Origin: Nakazawaea peltata
Taxonomy: Eukaryota > Ascomycota > Pichiomycetes > Alaninales > Pachysolenaceae
Length of the DNA: 64,000 bases
Assembly: GCA_001599355.1 (NCBI GenBank)
Contig: BCGQ01000002.1
Coordinates: forward strand, 1,129,554-1,193,553
Direction of reading: 5' to 3'
The position numbers and the translations under genes were made by a program. Shown here piece by piece: positions 9,442-18,380 of the stretch (positions within the stretch are counted from its first letter, which is position 1; each line of letters begins with the position of its first letter). The notes under the pieces were generated by a model. That model saw only the letters and a list, made by a program, of their open reading frames with translations, did no database searches and had not been told where the DNA came from.

Positions 9442-12012
9442 CTATTCATTATATTCATCATTAGTCCTCCAAACTCTATTAAACTCATCCACCATCTCTT
9501 TACTACTAACAGTATTCTCCAATCTTACCCTCTTCCATGTTCCTGATTGTCTATTAATATCCTTTTTGTATAAATTATCGAAACCCCAACCAAGATACTT
9601 TTTGATCACGTTCAGATCCAAATGCAAACCAACAGTATCTGAGATTTCGACTAGGAGTTCAAGAACACGCCAAGGTTCATATTTACCGTCCTTTTGAAGT
9701 CTTTTATTGGTGAACGAATTCTTCAATAACCGTCCCACTACGTATGGATTGAAAAGTTGAGAAAGAGGGTGAGTTTTATGGGATACTTTCACTTTGACGG
9801 TTCCTGACTCATTTTGAGATTTCATATACCTTCTGACCAACCACCAACAAAGGTATTTCAACTCTTCAAGTGGTCTTGTACTGGAGGTGACGACGATAAA
9901 AGCAGCCCACGCATTAACGGGGACACAATTAGGGTGATGGTCCTCCAATTTGATGAACAGCTTTAACGTCTGTAACACGATAGTGTCATTATTAGACTCT
10001 ATCAGAATCGACATCTCCAAAGCTTCCGAATCGGTGTCCCCTCTATAACCGCCCATGCTTTGCTCTTTCAATACCGAATCCAACAAGGTGAAATTCTTCA
10101 CCACTGTGCTTGTCAAGGCTAGACATAAGTTTTGGAATAACTGGAAGTCAGCTTTCACCTCTTTGTGACTCAATAGACGCAAGAGTCGTTCTAAGGCTTC
10201 TTCAATTTGCCCAATTCTCAACTTGAATCCTATGATTTCGGTCTCTAATTTGACCACATACTCCTCTTGAAGTGAACCCCCAGACGACAACTCAAGATAG
10301 TCGTATACATAGTTCTCTAGCCTTATCAAGTACTCGATCTTTTGGTGCCTCAAGAGATTTGGACTTTGATCGAGGCCCTTGAGAAATCCTTTGCTGAGTT
10401 CAAAACACACTTTCACGCTTTGTTGCAGATTGACATAATTCTTCACCATCCCAAGAGCTTCATCCATTCTTGCGTTCATGTTATCGACACCAGAGTCGGT
10501 TCCTGGGACTCGTTTGACCAAGATGGTGATGAATTTGGCAAGAATAACAGGAGAGATCTTACGCTCTTCTTCAAGTGAGTCATGATAATTCATCATACTA
10601 TCGAAGTTTTGCAAGAACAAGTCATCGTCTGTGATTTTTATGCACTTGATCGAATGCAAGTCGAAAGATGTCTCTTCCACGCCATGCTGTGCCATCAAAC
10701 TATTCAATAATTGAAGACATTTGTCTTGCTCGAGCTTTTCAAGACGGTTGAAATTGATAATCCTGATGAGATCTATCCAAAATAGTTCTTTACTAGTACG
10801 TTCTGTACCCACAAGATCAATAAGTCCATGAATAAAAGTGATGGGGTTCTTATGCTGGTTATAATTGACACCTCTAGTGATCAAAACAGCCAAATTTGAT
10901 GAGATTTGAATGCTATGTTTCTGTTGGTGTTTCATTAACAGATAAAATATGTTATGCAACGATCCATGATACCCATTCTCATGTAACTTCAAATACAGAT
11001 TGTAATAGTAAGGGTCCAAAGAAGTTGGGAGATCGCCTAATTTGGTCATGACTAACATCCATTTCAGTAAGGTAGTCATATCATAAGTGTCATGACAATG
11101 AGCCGTTAAAAATGGGACTATGTACTCGAAGAATCCGTCTTTGTTCAAGTCTAATATCATATGGATCATCATCAAGTTATGCAAAGCAGTAATATCGTCA
11201 TTTAATAACGCTGCGAAGATGATTGGAGTCCAATTCACTTTCTTGACAAATGGCTTAAGATGGGTATGAAGGTATCTGATTTCATTATATTTGCCATGAT
11301 AGAGCCCAGAAGATACGAGGACCTCGTAAAACAAGCTTGGATCAAATATGGACGAGACGTTGGAGGTGTTCTTCAAATGAGGCATTACGTGAGATTTGAA
11401 GAACCCAAAATCACGATCAGATTTGACTAATAATGAGTTTCTGATAAGTCTCAGTTGACGTGGAGTCATTTCTGGAGTATTCAAAAGTGCTGTGATGTCG
11501 ATTTTATTACTCACTGGTTCATGATGGTTGACTCTTCTTCCTAAAACATGTCTATAAAAATTGAAGTCATTGTCTATGCTATGGTCTTGAGGGGAATCAA
11601 AGGTTGACTCTTGGATCAAATACTTTTTGAGACGTTCCTTATCCTCATAATATGGAAAACTCCGAGGAAGTTTCAACAGTTTCATCTTGACAGGGTCCTT
11701 CACCACCGATTCTAAAAGTGATTCAATTCTTTGAAGGTAATCGTCTGAGTCTTCATGGTCTTGTTGGGTCAATTTATGGTCCATACCTTGGGTTTTGAGT
11801 GAGTTTTTATGAGTAGTTAAGATTCCACGAGTGAATTGAATTGTATGTACATGGTAATGTGATGTTGAATAAGGTGTTAAAAGGTTGGTCACCTCAAATG
11901 CGGGTCTTTTCAGGTTAACTATGGGCAGTAGCACAGTTCTCGGTACGAACAGAGAAGTTCCCAATGATGAGAACTTCCGTCGTATCACATATGCACTCCC
12001 AAACCTCTTCAT
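9442..12012 (-). CDS. Large protein of unknown function, probably mitochondrial
   Basis: 856 residues; I do not recognise the family. The N-terminus (MKRFGSAYVIRRKFSSLGTS) is basic, lacks acids and is rich in Ser/Arg, a typical mitochondrial presequence. The remainder is almost entirely helical with many Leu-rich repeat-like segments (for example HNIFYLLMKHQQKHS and LRIGQIEEALERLLRLLS). This resembles the helical-repeat RNA-processing and translation factors of yeast mitochondria (PPR-like, such as the Aep, Atp22 or Pet309 type), which diverge fast. That class is inference. It shares a divergent promoter with the NPP gene and converges on NCA2. Confidence 0.6.
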   Translation of the reverse strand: MKRFGSAYVIRRKFSSLGTSLFVPRTVLLPIVNLKRPAFEVTNLLTPYSTSHYHVHTIQFTRGILTTHKNSLKTQGMDHKLTQQDHEDSDDYLQRIESLLESVVKDPVKMKLLKLPRSFPYYEDKERLKKYLIQESTFDSPQDHSIDNDFNFYRHVLGRRVNHHEPVSNKIDITALLNTPEMTPRQLRLIRNSLLVKSDRDFGFFKSHVMPHLKNTSNVSSIFDPSLFYEVLVSSGLYHGKYNEIRYLHTHLKPFVKKVNWTPIIFAALLNDDITALHNLMMIHMILDLNKDGFFEYIVPFLTAHCHDTYDMTTLLKWMLVMTKLGDLPTSLDPYYYNLYLKLHENGYHGSLHNIFYLLMKHQQKHSIQISSNLAVLITRGVNYNQHKNPITFIHGLIDLVGTERTSKELFWIDLIRIINFNRLEKLEQDKCLQLLNSLMAQHGVEETSFDLHSIKCIKITDDDLFLQNFDSMMNYHDSLEEERKISPVILAKFITILVKRVPGTDSGVDNMNARMDEALGMVKNYVNLQQSVKVCFELSKGFLKGLDQSPNLLRHQKIEYLIRLENYVYDYLELSSGGSLQEEYVVKLETEIIGFKLRIGQIEEALERLLRLLSHKEVKADFQLFQNLCLALTSTVVKNFTLLDSVLKEQSMGGYRGDTDSEALEMSILIESNNDTIVLQTLKLFIKLEDHHPNCVPVNAWAAFIVVTSSTRPLEELKYLCWWLVRRYMKSQNESGTVKVKVSHKTHPLSQLFNPYVVGRLLKNSFTNKRLQKDGKYEPWRVLELLVEISDTVGLHLDLNVIKKYLGWGFDNLYKKDINRQSGTWKRVRLENTVSSKEMVDEFNRVWRTNDEYNE

Positions 12013-12099
12013 TATCTTTGACTCTCACTAACTCTATCTCTCTTCAACCCTCACTTGATCAACTGATCCTTCCATCTTTCAACCCAAGAATGCGGGGTT

Positions 12100-12107
12100 G
12101 TCGTGTA
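12100..12107 (+). promoter_or_regulatory. Near-match to RGTCGTGYA
   Basis: GTCGTGTA preceded by T instead of a purine. It lies in the 277-base divergent promoter of the unassigned gene and NPP, about 90 bases upstream of the former. Confidence 0.35.
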
Positions 12108-12289
12108 CAGGATATCAATTCAATTAATATATTGCTCAACACAATAATCTGTAATTTGCTAAATACTACAAATCGTAATGTGCTCATGCGTGTTCTTTTC
12201 TTTCTTCGTATTTAGCTCACAATTTCAATGTCAATTTAATCATAACCTCCTATCATTAAGATCCACTAACACCCCATAACTTGCACAGC

Positions 12290-14782
12290 ATGCCATCTCA
12301 TGCCATTGATATCCCAATCACCGACCTAGATGACCCAGAAAATGATATCATTTTGGATGCTACCGACCTGTCTGACCTGTTGAGTCTAGACTATGAGCTT
12401 GATAACGCCAGCCTCAATCTTGGACCTAATGAAACAGATGAGACATTGGCTTCGAAATTGCGGACATCAGTGACGCGGATATTCACTGCTGGAGCTGCTA
12501 GGTATCATCGGTTTGACCGCGTGCCAGCTAGTAATAGTATAGAATTACAGGACAGAAATGTGTTCAGAGTTGGAGAGGAAGATGAAGAGGAGGATGATGA
12601 TGAGTATTATGATGAGTATATAAGACGGACATTATCGATTCTTAATGGGCCTGGATCGGGGAAACGTACTAGGCGCTTCAAAAAGGGGAGTCCCCTCAGT
12701 ATTTTTATGATTTCTTCGGTGTGTCTTATCATTATTCTTCTTATAGTATTGATTGTTAGATCATTCTTACCGAAATCGTCTTCATCGGGCTCATTTAAAG
12801 CTCTGAACAAGTCTAAGAAGCGTTTACTTTCCAACGGGACTCATGAGTTTCATCCTACGACACTTGTGATCTCACTTGATGGGTTTCATCCCCATTATAT
12901 TGACTCAGAATTGACGCCTTATTTGCATCAGCTCTTCCTTCAAGGTTCTGGGGCTCCATATATGATTCCGTCATTCCCTTCATCCACGTTCCCTAACCAT
13001 TGGACTCTTGTGACTGGTTTATATCCTAGTCAGCATGGAATTGTGGGGAACACCTTCTACGATCCGGTATTGAAGAAGGAGTTTGTTAATACTAAACCTG
13101 AGATCAGTTTAAATCCTGAATGGTGGGGAGGTGAACCGATCTGGCAGACTGCTACATTACAAGGGGTGAATTCGGCAATTCATATGTGGCCAGGAAGTGA
13201 AGTACCTTTTAAAGTACAGCCAATGGTGGTAGATCCATTCAATAAGACGGAGTTACTTTCGGTGAAAAGAGACCGTGTATTTGAATGGATAGATGAGGGA
13301 GATTTGAGTCTGAGACCTGAGTTGATTCTCTCGTATGTCCCAACAGTAGATTCGTATGGTCATAAATATGGGATAGGAGACGATTTGGATGAGGCCTTAA
13401 GTTATGTAGACACGTATATTGGTGAGATTTTTGAGGGCCTTGGAGAACGTAACTTATCCGATATAGTCAATGTGATGATACTCTCTGATCATGGAATGGC
13501 TCCTACATCGAATGATCGGGTTATTATCTTGGATGATATCGTCGATGTGAGCAAAATTGAGTATATTGATGGCTGGCCATTATTCGGTTTAAGACCATAC
13601 CTGAAATACTCTGTAGAGGATGTGTTTGAAGAAATCAAACAGAGTGTGAAGGGGATTTCCGACTCTGAAAAGAAGTTTGACATTTATTTGGAGTCTGAGT
13701 TACCTGAAGAATGGAATTTCGGGGGTTCTACACCTTCTAAATACTCTTCTCGTTTGGCCCCAATCTGGATAGTACCTAGATTGGGATATTCAATAATTAA
13801 GAAGGAAGAATGGGAGAAGAATGGTCATGAATATAATCCAAAGGGAGTTCATGGGTATAATAATACTGAGGTATTAATGAGGGCTCTCTTTATTGGTTCT
13901 GGTCCGTTCTTCAAGGAGGCTCTCCCCTCTAATTCTATTGAGGGTAAGTTGTCTAAAGTGACTCCATTCCCTAACACTGAAGTTTATAATATTATTTGTG
14001 ATACTTTGGATCTTACTCCACTGTCGAATAATGGTACTAGATATTATACGTCAGATCAAGAGTTTGAGTCTTATATTAATGGTAAGAACGTTTTGGGAGA
14101 TGATTGGAAGGATCCGTTTAATTATCCCGGAGTGTCATTTACTGAGAATGTCGATATTATGAGGGAGAAGCTGACGTATGATATTATGTATAGGGATGGT
14201 AAGGAAGTGGTGAGTGAACCGGAGACTGAACCGGAGACTGAACCGGAGACTGAGACATTACCGGAGGGTGAAACTGAGACCGAGCCAGAGACGTTGCCAG
14301 AGGGTGAAGCTGAACAGGAGACTGAGCCGGAGACTGAGCCGGAGATCGGCTCTGATGCTGGCTCCGATACTGACTCCGATTCTGACTCTGATTCTAACTC
14401 TGACTCCGAATCTGATTTTGACTCCGATTTTAACTCTGGTTTTGACTCCGATTCTCATCCCCCAATGAATAACCCAGGATCCCCTGATGGCCATAGAGGA
14501 AAAGGCCATTTCGGTCCTCCTGATCATTCAGGTCCTCCTGATAACACCGACCGTCCAGATCATTTCACTCCCCCAGACAACCCAAACATTCCCAAGAAAC
14601 CCCACCATAGAGGTAAAGACAACGGTGGTAAAACAAGACCCGATTCCCCATCAGATGAGGGCTCTTCCGGTATCCTTGATTCCTTAAACGATCTACTTGA
14701 AGACCTCGATGAAGCCCTCGATGAGGCTGTTGACTCAATTGAAGACGCATTCGATGATCTCATGGATGGAAATCATAAATAA
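12290..14782 (+). CDS. NPP1: Nucleotide pyrophosphatase/phosphodiesterase (NPP1/NPP2 type)
   Basis: 830 residues from the first ATG (an in-frame TTG lies just upstream). It is a type II membrane protein: an acidic cytosolic tail, one membrane segment (about 134-160) and a luminal or extracellular type I phosphodiesterase domain. The catalytic Thr lies in SSTFPNHWTLVTG (about 232). Metal ligands are visible in ISLDGFHP, SYVPTVDSYGHKYG, LSDHGMAP and KGVHGYNN. Yeast Npp1/Npp2 hydrolyse extracellular nucleotides and are induced by phosphate starvation; I see no Pho4 box here. After the domain comes an unusual tail of about 200 residues: Glu/Thr/Pro repeats, an Asp/Ser run, then Pro/His/Asp-rich sequence. 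Its neighbour SLM5 is also next to NPP1 in S. cerevisiae. The paralogue symbol is uncertain. Confidence 0.87.
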   Translation: MPSHAIDIPITDLDDPENDIILDATDLSDLLSLDYELDNASLNLGPNETDETLASKLRTSVTRIFTAGAARYHRFDRVPASNSIELQDRNVFRVGEEDEEEDDDEYYDEYIRRTLSILNGPGSGKRTRRFKKGSPLSIFMISSVCLIIILLIVLIVRSFLPKSSSSGSFKALNKSKKRLLSNGTHEFHPTTLVISLDGFHPHYIDSELTPYLHQLFLQGSGAPYMIPSFPSSTFPNHWTLVTGLYPSQHGIVGNTFYDPVLKKEFVNTKPEISLNPEWWGGEPIWQTATLQGVNSAIHMWPGSEVPFKVQPMVVDPFNKTELLSVKRDRVFEWIDEGDLSLRPELILSYVPTVDSYGHKYGIGDDLDEALSYVDTYIGEIFEGLGERNLSDIVNVMILSDHGMAPTSNDRVIILDDIVDVSKIEYIDGWPLFGLRPYLKYSVEDVFEEIKQSVKGISDSEKKFDIYLESELPEEWNFGGSTPSKYSSRLAPIWIVPRLGYSIIKKEEWEKNGHEYNPKGVHGYNNTEVLMRALFIGSGPFFKEALPSNSIEGKLSKVTPFPNTEVYNIICDTLDLTPLSNNGTRYYTSDQEFESYINGKNVLGDDWKDPFNYPGVSFTENVDIMREKLTYDIMYRDGKEVVSEPETEPETEPETETLPEGETETEPETLPEGEAEQETEPETEPEIGSDAGSDTDSDSDSDSNSDSESDFDSDFNSGFDSDSHPPMNNPGSPDGHRGKGHFGPPDHSGPPDNTDRPDHFTPPDNPNIPKKPHHRGKDNGGKTRPDSPSDEGSSGILDSLNDLLEDLDEALDEAVDSIEDAFDDLMDGNHK
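14205..14460 (+). repeat. Coding tandem repeats, Glu-Pro-Glu-Thr and Asp-Ser
   Basis: Within the NPP gene, imperfect 12-base units encode repeated PETE, then 6-base units encode repeated DS. This is the usual source of a variable-length low-complexity stalk or tail. Confidence 0.8.
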
Positions 14783-14846
14783 CAATATTTCATATCGAAT
14801 AATTTATTATATGTATATACAAGTAATACTCAAGTAGAAAGGCCTC

Positions 14847-16289
14847 TTAGTAAGCACAACTCTGAGCATGTCTAGGGAATGGAATCACATCTCTGATGTT
14901 CTCTATATTAGCCAAATAACAAATTAATCTCTCGAAACCCATTCCGAATCCTCCATGAGGAACAGACCCGTTCTCTCTAAGACTCAAATACCACAGAATA
15001 TCCTCTGGATTCTCCATCTCATCCATAGCTTTCTTCAAAGTATCGTAGTCGTGTTCTCTAAGAGATCCACCAATCAACTCTCCAATATCAGGCAAGAGCA
15101 AGTCGTAACATGCCACAGTCTTACCGTCTGGATTCAATCTCATGTAGAAAGGTTTCAACAGTTTAGGATAATCAGTGACTGCGACTGGAGATTTGAAATA
15201 TTCTCCGGCAAGCCATTTTTCATGCTCAGATTGTAATGACAGACCCCATTGAGGTTCAAATTGGAATGAAACCTTGCCCAGAGAAACCAGATCTTGTAAA
15301 ATATCAACCAGCTCGGTGTAAGTGATATTTGGCCAACTTTCAAGGCTGACGAGAGACTCCCATCTGCTCTTGATAAGCAGCAGTTCTTCCGGGTCTCTCT
15401 TACTTTGAAGAAGATCATTAGTTTGTTCTTCATTGGCAAGTAATTCACGGACTACATGTTTAATCATCAGTTCTGAGAAGCGAGTCAACTGATGGACATC
15501 ATCAATAAAACTCATTTCCAGCTCAAGCATCCAGAATTCACTCAAATGACGATTGGTGTCACTCTCTTCCGCACGGAAACATGGAGATAAAGTCCAACAT
15601 CTTCCAAGAGCCAGAGCTAAGACTTCAAGATGCAATTGAGTACTGACAGTCAAGTACAGATCTTTACCGAAGAAAGGTTGGATATCTGTATCCTTTTTAC
15701 TATTAGCAGCTCTCAGAGCTTCTACGGAGGCACTTTCAATTCTAAATAATTCCCCGGCTCCTTCACAATCACTACTGGTGATCAACGGAGGAGAAGTTTT
15801 GGTGAAACTTTGCTGGTCGAAGAAACGAACAAGGGACAGTTCTAAAGCCGATCTAAATCTCAAAACAGATGACAAAGTAGTAGTCTTCCATCTCAAATTT
15901 GGAATAGTACGTAAAAATTGTAAACTATGTGACTTCTTTTGTAATGGATAATTCTCTGGGACTTGGCCTAAGATTCTCAACTTCTCAGATTCGGTCAGTT
16001 TCAACTCGAATTGTTGACCCTTTCCCTTCGATTCGACAAACAATCCTTCTAATTCGATAGAAACTCCGGTATTCAACTTCAGTCCCATATCTGGAGCGAC
16101 TACACACATCAAAGATTGCAGTGTAGTCCCGTCGTTAAGATCGACAAACAGGATCTTCTTCTGGACTCTTACAGATTTGACCCATCCTTGAACTTTCAAT
16201 GGTGAATTTGGAGCTGGAGGCTGTGAAAACACCTGTTTAAGGCATTTGGGAAGTCCTGTCGAGTATTGGCGTACACTAATTCTGAACAT
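14847..16289 (-). CDS. SLM5: Mitochondrial asparaginyl-tRNA synthetase
   Basis: 480 residues. It charges mitochondrial tRNA-Asn. An N-terminal presequence-like stretch (MFRISVRQYSTGLPKCLKQV) precedes an OB-fold anticodon-binding domain (about 30-110) and a class II catalytic domain. Motif 2 is FRAEESDTNRHLSEFW (238-253) and motif 3 is GMGFERL (about 449-455). Residue 257, in the stretch MLE-x-EMSF, is a CTG codon at a position that is Ala in human NARS2, fitting CTG=Ala. Only 64 bases separate its stop from that of NPP, so the convergent 3' ends probably overlap. The cytosolic form (DED81) is 5 kb away. Confidence 0.93.
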   Translation of the reverse strand: MFRISVRQYSTGLPKCLKQVFSQPPAPNSPLKVQGWVKSVRVQKKILFVDLNDGTTLQSLMCVVAPDMGLKLNTGVSIELEGLFVESKGKGQQFELKLTESEKLRILGQVPENYPLQKKSHSLQFLRTIPNLRWKTTTLSSVLRFRSALELSLVRFFDQQSFTKTSPPLITSSDCEGAGELFRIESASVEALRAANSKKDTDIQPFFGKDLYLTVSTQLHLEVLALALGRCWTLSPCFRAEESDTNRHLSEFWMLELEMSFIDDVHQLTRFSELMIKHVVRELLANEEQTNDLLQSKRDPEELLLIKSRWESLVSLESWPNITYTELVDILQDLVSLGKVSFQFEPQWGLSLQSEHEKWLAGEYFKSPVAVTDYPKLLKPFYMRLNPDGKTVACYDLLLPDIGELIGGSLREHDYDTLKKAMDEMENPEDILWYLSLRENGSVPHGGFGMGFERLICYLANIENIRDVIPFPRHAQSCAY

Positions 16290-17209
16290 TTGAGATGATC
16301 TTTTTAGTATTGGCGTTTAAAATAGACGGTAAAGTGGTGACCGATGGTGGATTTCAGGGATTAGTGAACAATATGTGCAATATTTGTGGATTTCACTGAT
16401 TGAGAGTGGATAATGAACTTATCTATGGCCTCTCCTGGTCCTTTATCTCTTGGAGTCGTTCTATTCACAACTGGGGTTTCTTCTCGATGAGCCCGAGGAC
16501 TTTTGAAAAGTCTGTAGCACATTATGAATTTTCGTTGAGTCATACCGGGAGACAAAAAGGGAAAGAAAGGAAAGGCACTGAAGGTGGAAAGGGAAGGAAA
16601 AGGGAAGGGAAAAAAAGAGGGAAAAGAAACTGGAGGGAGGACCCACGGAGGAAGTGAAGAAACATATAGGGGGAACTATGAAGACCAATTAACCTCAATG
16701 ATCATTAAATTGTGTAATCTCATTCCACTGAGTTACATAAAACCTAAATTAAAAAAGGACCAAACAATCAACTTCACCCACTAATAGATTAACCTCAGAT
16801 TTAACTTACCATATTCCCCTAGAAGTTAGTTACTATTGATATAAATTATATAGGGGGATATTTAGAGGGGGAGGAAGCTATGGAAATATTTATTAGTATC
16901 ACTTTACAGTGGAGACACTATAGAGATTGAGCAGCAGTGAGTCCGAACAGACCTCAATCTTACCATATTCCCACTCTTACCGCATTTCCACCCCCTCACT
17001 ACACTCCTACCCTTCCCTCCTTTCAACTCTTGCTAACCCCTTGCTAGCCCCTTGCTAGCCCCTTGCTAGCCCCTCGCTCTCTCTTACCCCTTTTACAACT
17101 AACAAACAACAATAATTTTTTTTAACTATATACAATTTTAGATTTAATTTTAATTTTCTGCTCAGTCTTTAGGGGTTTTTGTGCCTTAAAGTATTTTGGG
17201 GGTGTTGAG
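16290..17209. other. 920-base gap upstream of SLM5
   Basis: It contains the SLM5 promoter and the 3' flank of the Ser-rich gene. No gene is convincing. Features are a purine-rich GA tract (about 16555-16660), the phrase CTTACCATATTCCC in two places (about 16806 and 16961), four 11-bp repeats (17030-17073) and an AT-rich end. The small open frames are by-products of the GA tract. Confidence 0.55.
17030..17073. repeat. Four 11-bp tandem units
   Basis: TTGCTAACCCC followed by three copies of TTGCTAGCCCC. Confidence 0.9.
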
Positions 17210-18190
17210 TCATTGGTTGAAGAAATTGCCAGTGGCTGAAGCAAGGGGAATTCCTGTCCTTGTCCATGAAGATGTAGGTGGATGAGTACCTTCGTTTTCT
17301 TTGAAGTCTGGAGTATTTGGAGAATCTGAAGAATCTGGAGAATTTTCTTCCAATGGTGGACTTCTCTCTGGGATTTCAATCTGCACATAATAATCCTGAA
17401 TTGGGGAATATCGCAGTTGCCATTCTAAGAACTCAACAAAGGGATCATAACCAGCAGCCGGGACGAATTTATCCACAACTGGAGGATTCCCGGAATTAAC
17501 AGCAGAAGACTGGGACGAAGGTTCACTTGGAGTTCCCTCGGTTTGCATCAGTGGAGAGATAATTGTACTCTCCAGACTTGAAGAAGACCAGAACTTCTTC
17601 AAACGATAAGTAGTTGAAGATGGAGAAGTTAAACCGGATTTCAATTTAGAACGGAATGATGAGAACATCTTCCTGAAAGACATTGATGACGAAGGAGAAG
17701 GAATTCCAGCAGAAGCAAGACTGACATACCCGTCACGACGAAGTCCTTGGTCATCAGGCAAATACAGATCGTTCAAACAGTCAATTAAACTACCGTTGAA
17801 CATTTGATTAAGATACTCCATACTTTCAGAATCAATAATAGGAGACCCAACAGCCAAAGTCTCCTCAGTTTCATTAAGAATTGGACTTTGACACACAGAC
17901 ACAACAGAAGGGACCACAGAAATAGCAGCAGAGAGCTCGGCTACAGAGATAACCGGAGCAGATTCGACAACAGGAGAACACTGCAACTTGGAAGCAACAA
18001 CAGGTTCATCATTACCGTTGACCGAATCAGATTGGATAGCGCGGATGTTCTTTTTGAACCATCCAAACACTTTCAAGGTTTTGTGACCAGAGCCACTTTC
18101 ACCACCAATTAACTTCCTGGAAACATGGCGGATGATAGATCTTTCAGATCTACCACTGACAATGAACTTGAAACTCTTAGAGAAATGCAT
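17210..18190 (-). CDS. Unrecognised Ser/Pro-rich protein
   Basis: 326 residues; I recognise no family. The first 50 residues are basic (KSFKFIVSGRSERSIIRHVS). The middle is Ser/Val-rich and contains MEYLNQMFNGSLIDCLNDLY, which looks like an ordered helical patch. Basic-Ser stretches follow (SFRKMFSSFRSKLKSG). Near 250-280 lies an aromatic segment (YDPFVEFLEWQLRYSPIQDY), and the tail is Pro/Ser/Asp-rich. The pattern suggests a disordered, phosphorylated regulatory protein with short conserved motifs, but this is inference. The frame is long and free of stops, and the next gene, ProRS, points the same way 190 bases upstream. Confidence 0.6.
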   Translation of the reverse strand: MHFSKSFKFIVSGRSERSIIRHVSRKLIGGESGSGHKTLKVFGWFKKNIRAIQSDSVNGNDEPVVASKLQCSPVVESAPVISVAELSAAISVVPSVVSVCQSPILNETEETLAVGSPIIDSESMEYLNQMFNGSLIDCLNDLYLPDDQGLRRDGYVSLASAGIPSPSSSMSFRKMFSSFRSKLKSGLTSPSSTTYRLKKFWSSSSLESTIISPLMQTEGTPSEPSSQSSAVNSGNPPVVDKFVPAAGYDPFVEFLEWQLRYSPIQDYYVQIEIPERSPPLEENSPDSSDSPNTPDFKENEGTHPPTSSWTRTGIPLASATGNFFNQ

Positions 18191-18380
18191 GATAAACTTT
18201 CGCGGTAAGAATAAGATACAACTCTCGTAAATAGTTTCTAATAAAGGTACAAAAGAGGGAAAGAAAGAAATAAAAAAACACCCCCTTCCTTAAATATGGT
18301 GAGTTTGTGTAAATTCGAAAACTACAAGCATGTGATTCCTTACCCATTCATTTATGGATCTATATATAGTATGTACATGC

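Noticed and set aside
16555-16660. Lys/Arg/Gly-rich coding potential in the GA tract upstream of SLM5
   Set aside because: A purine tract gives open frames in several phases; no start context or homology.
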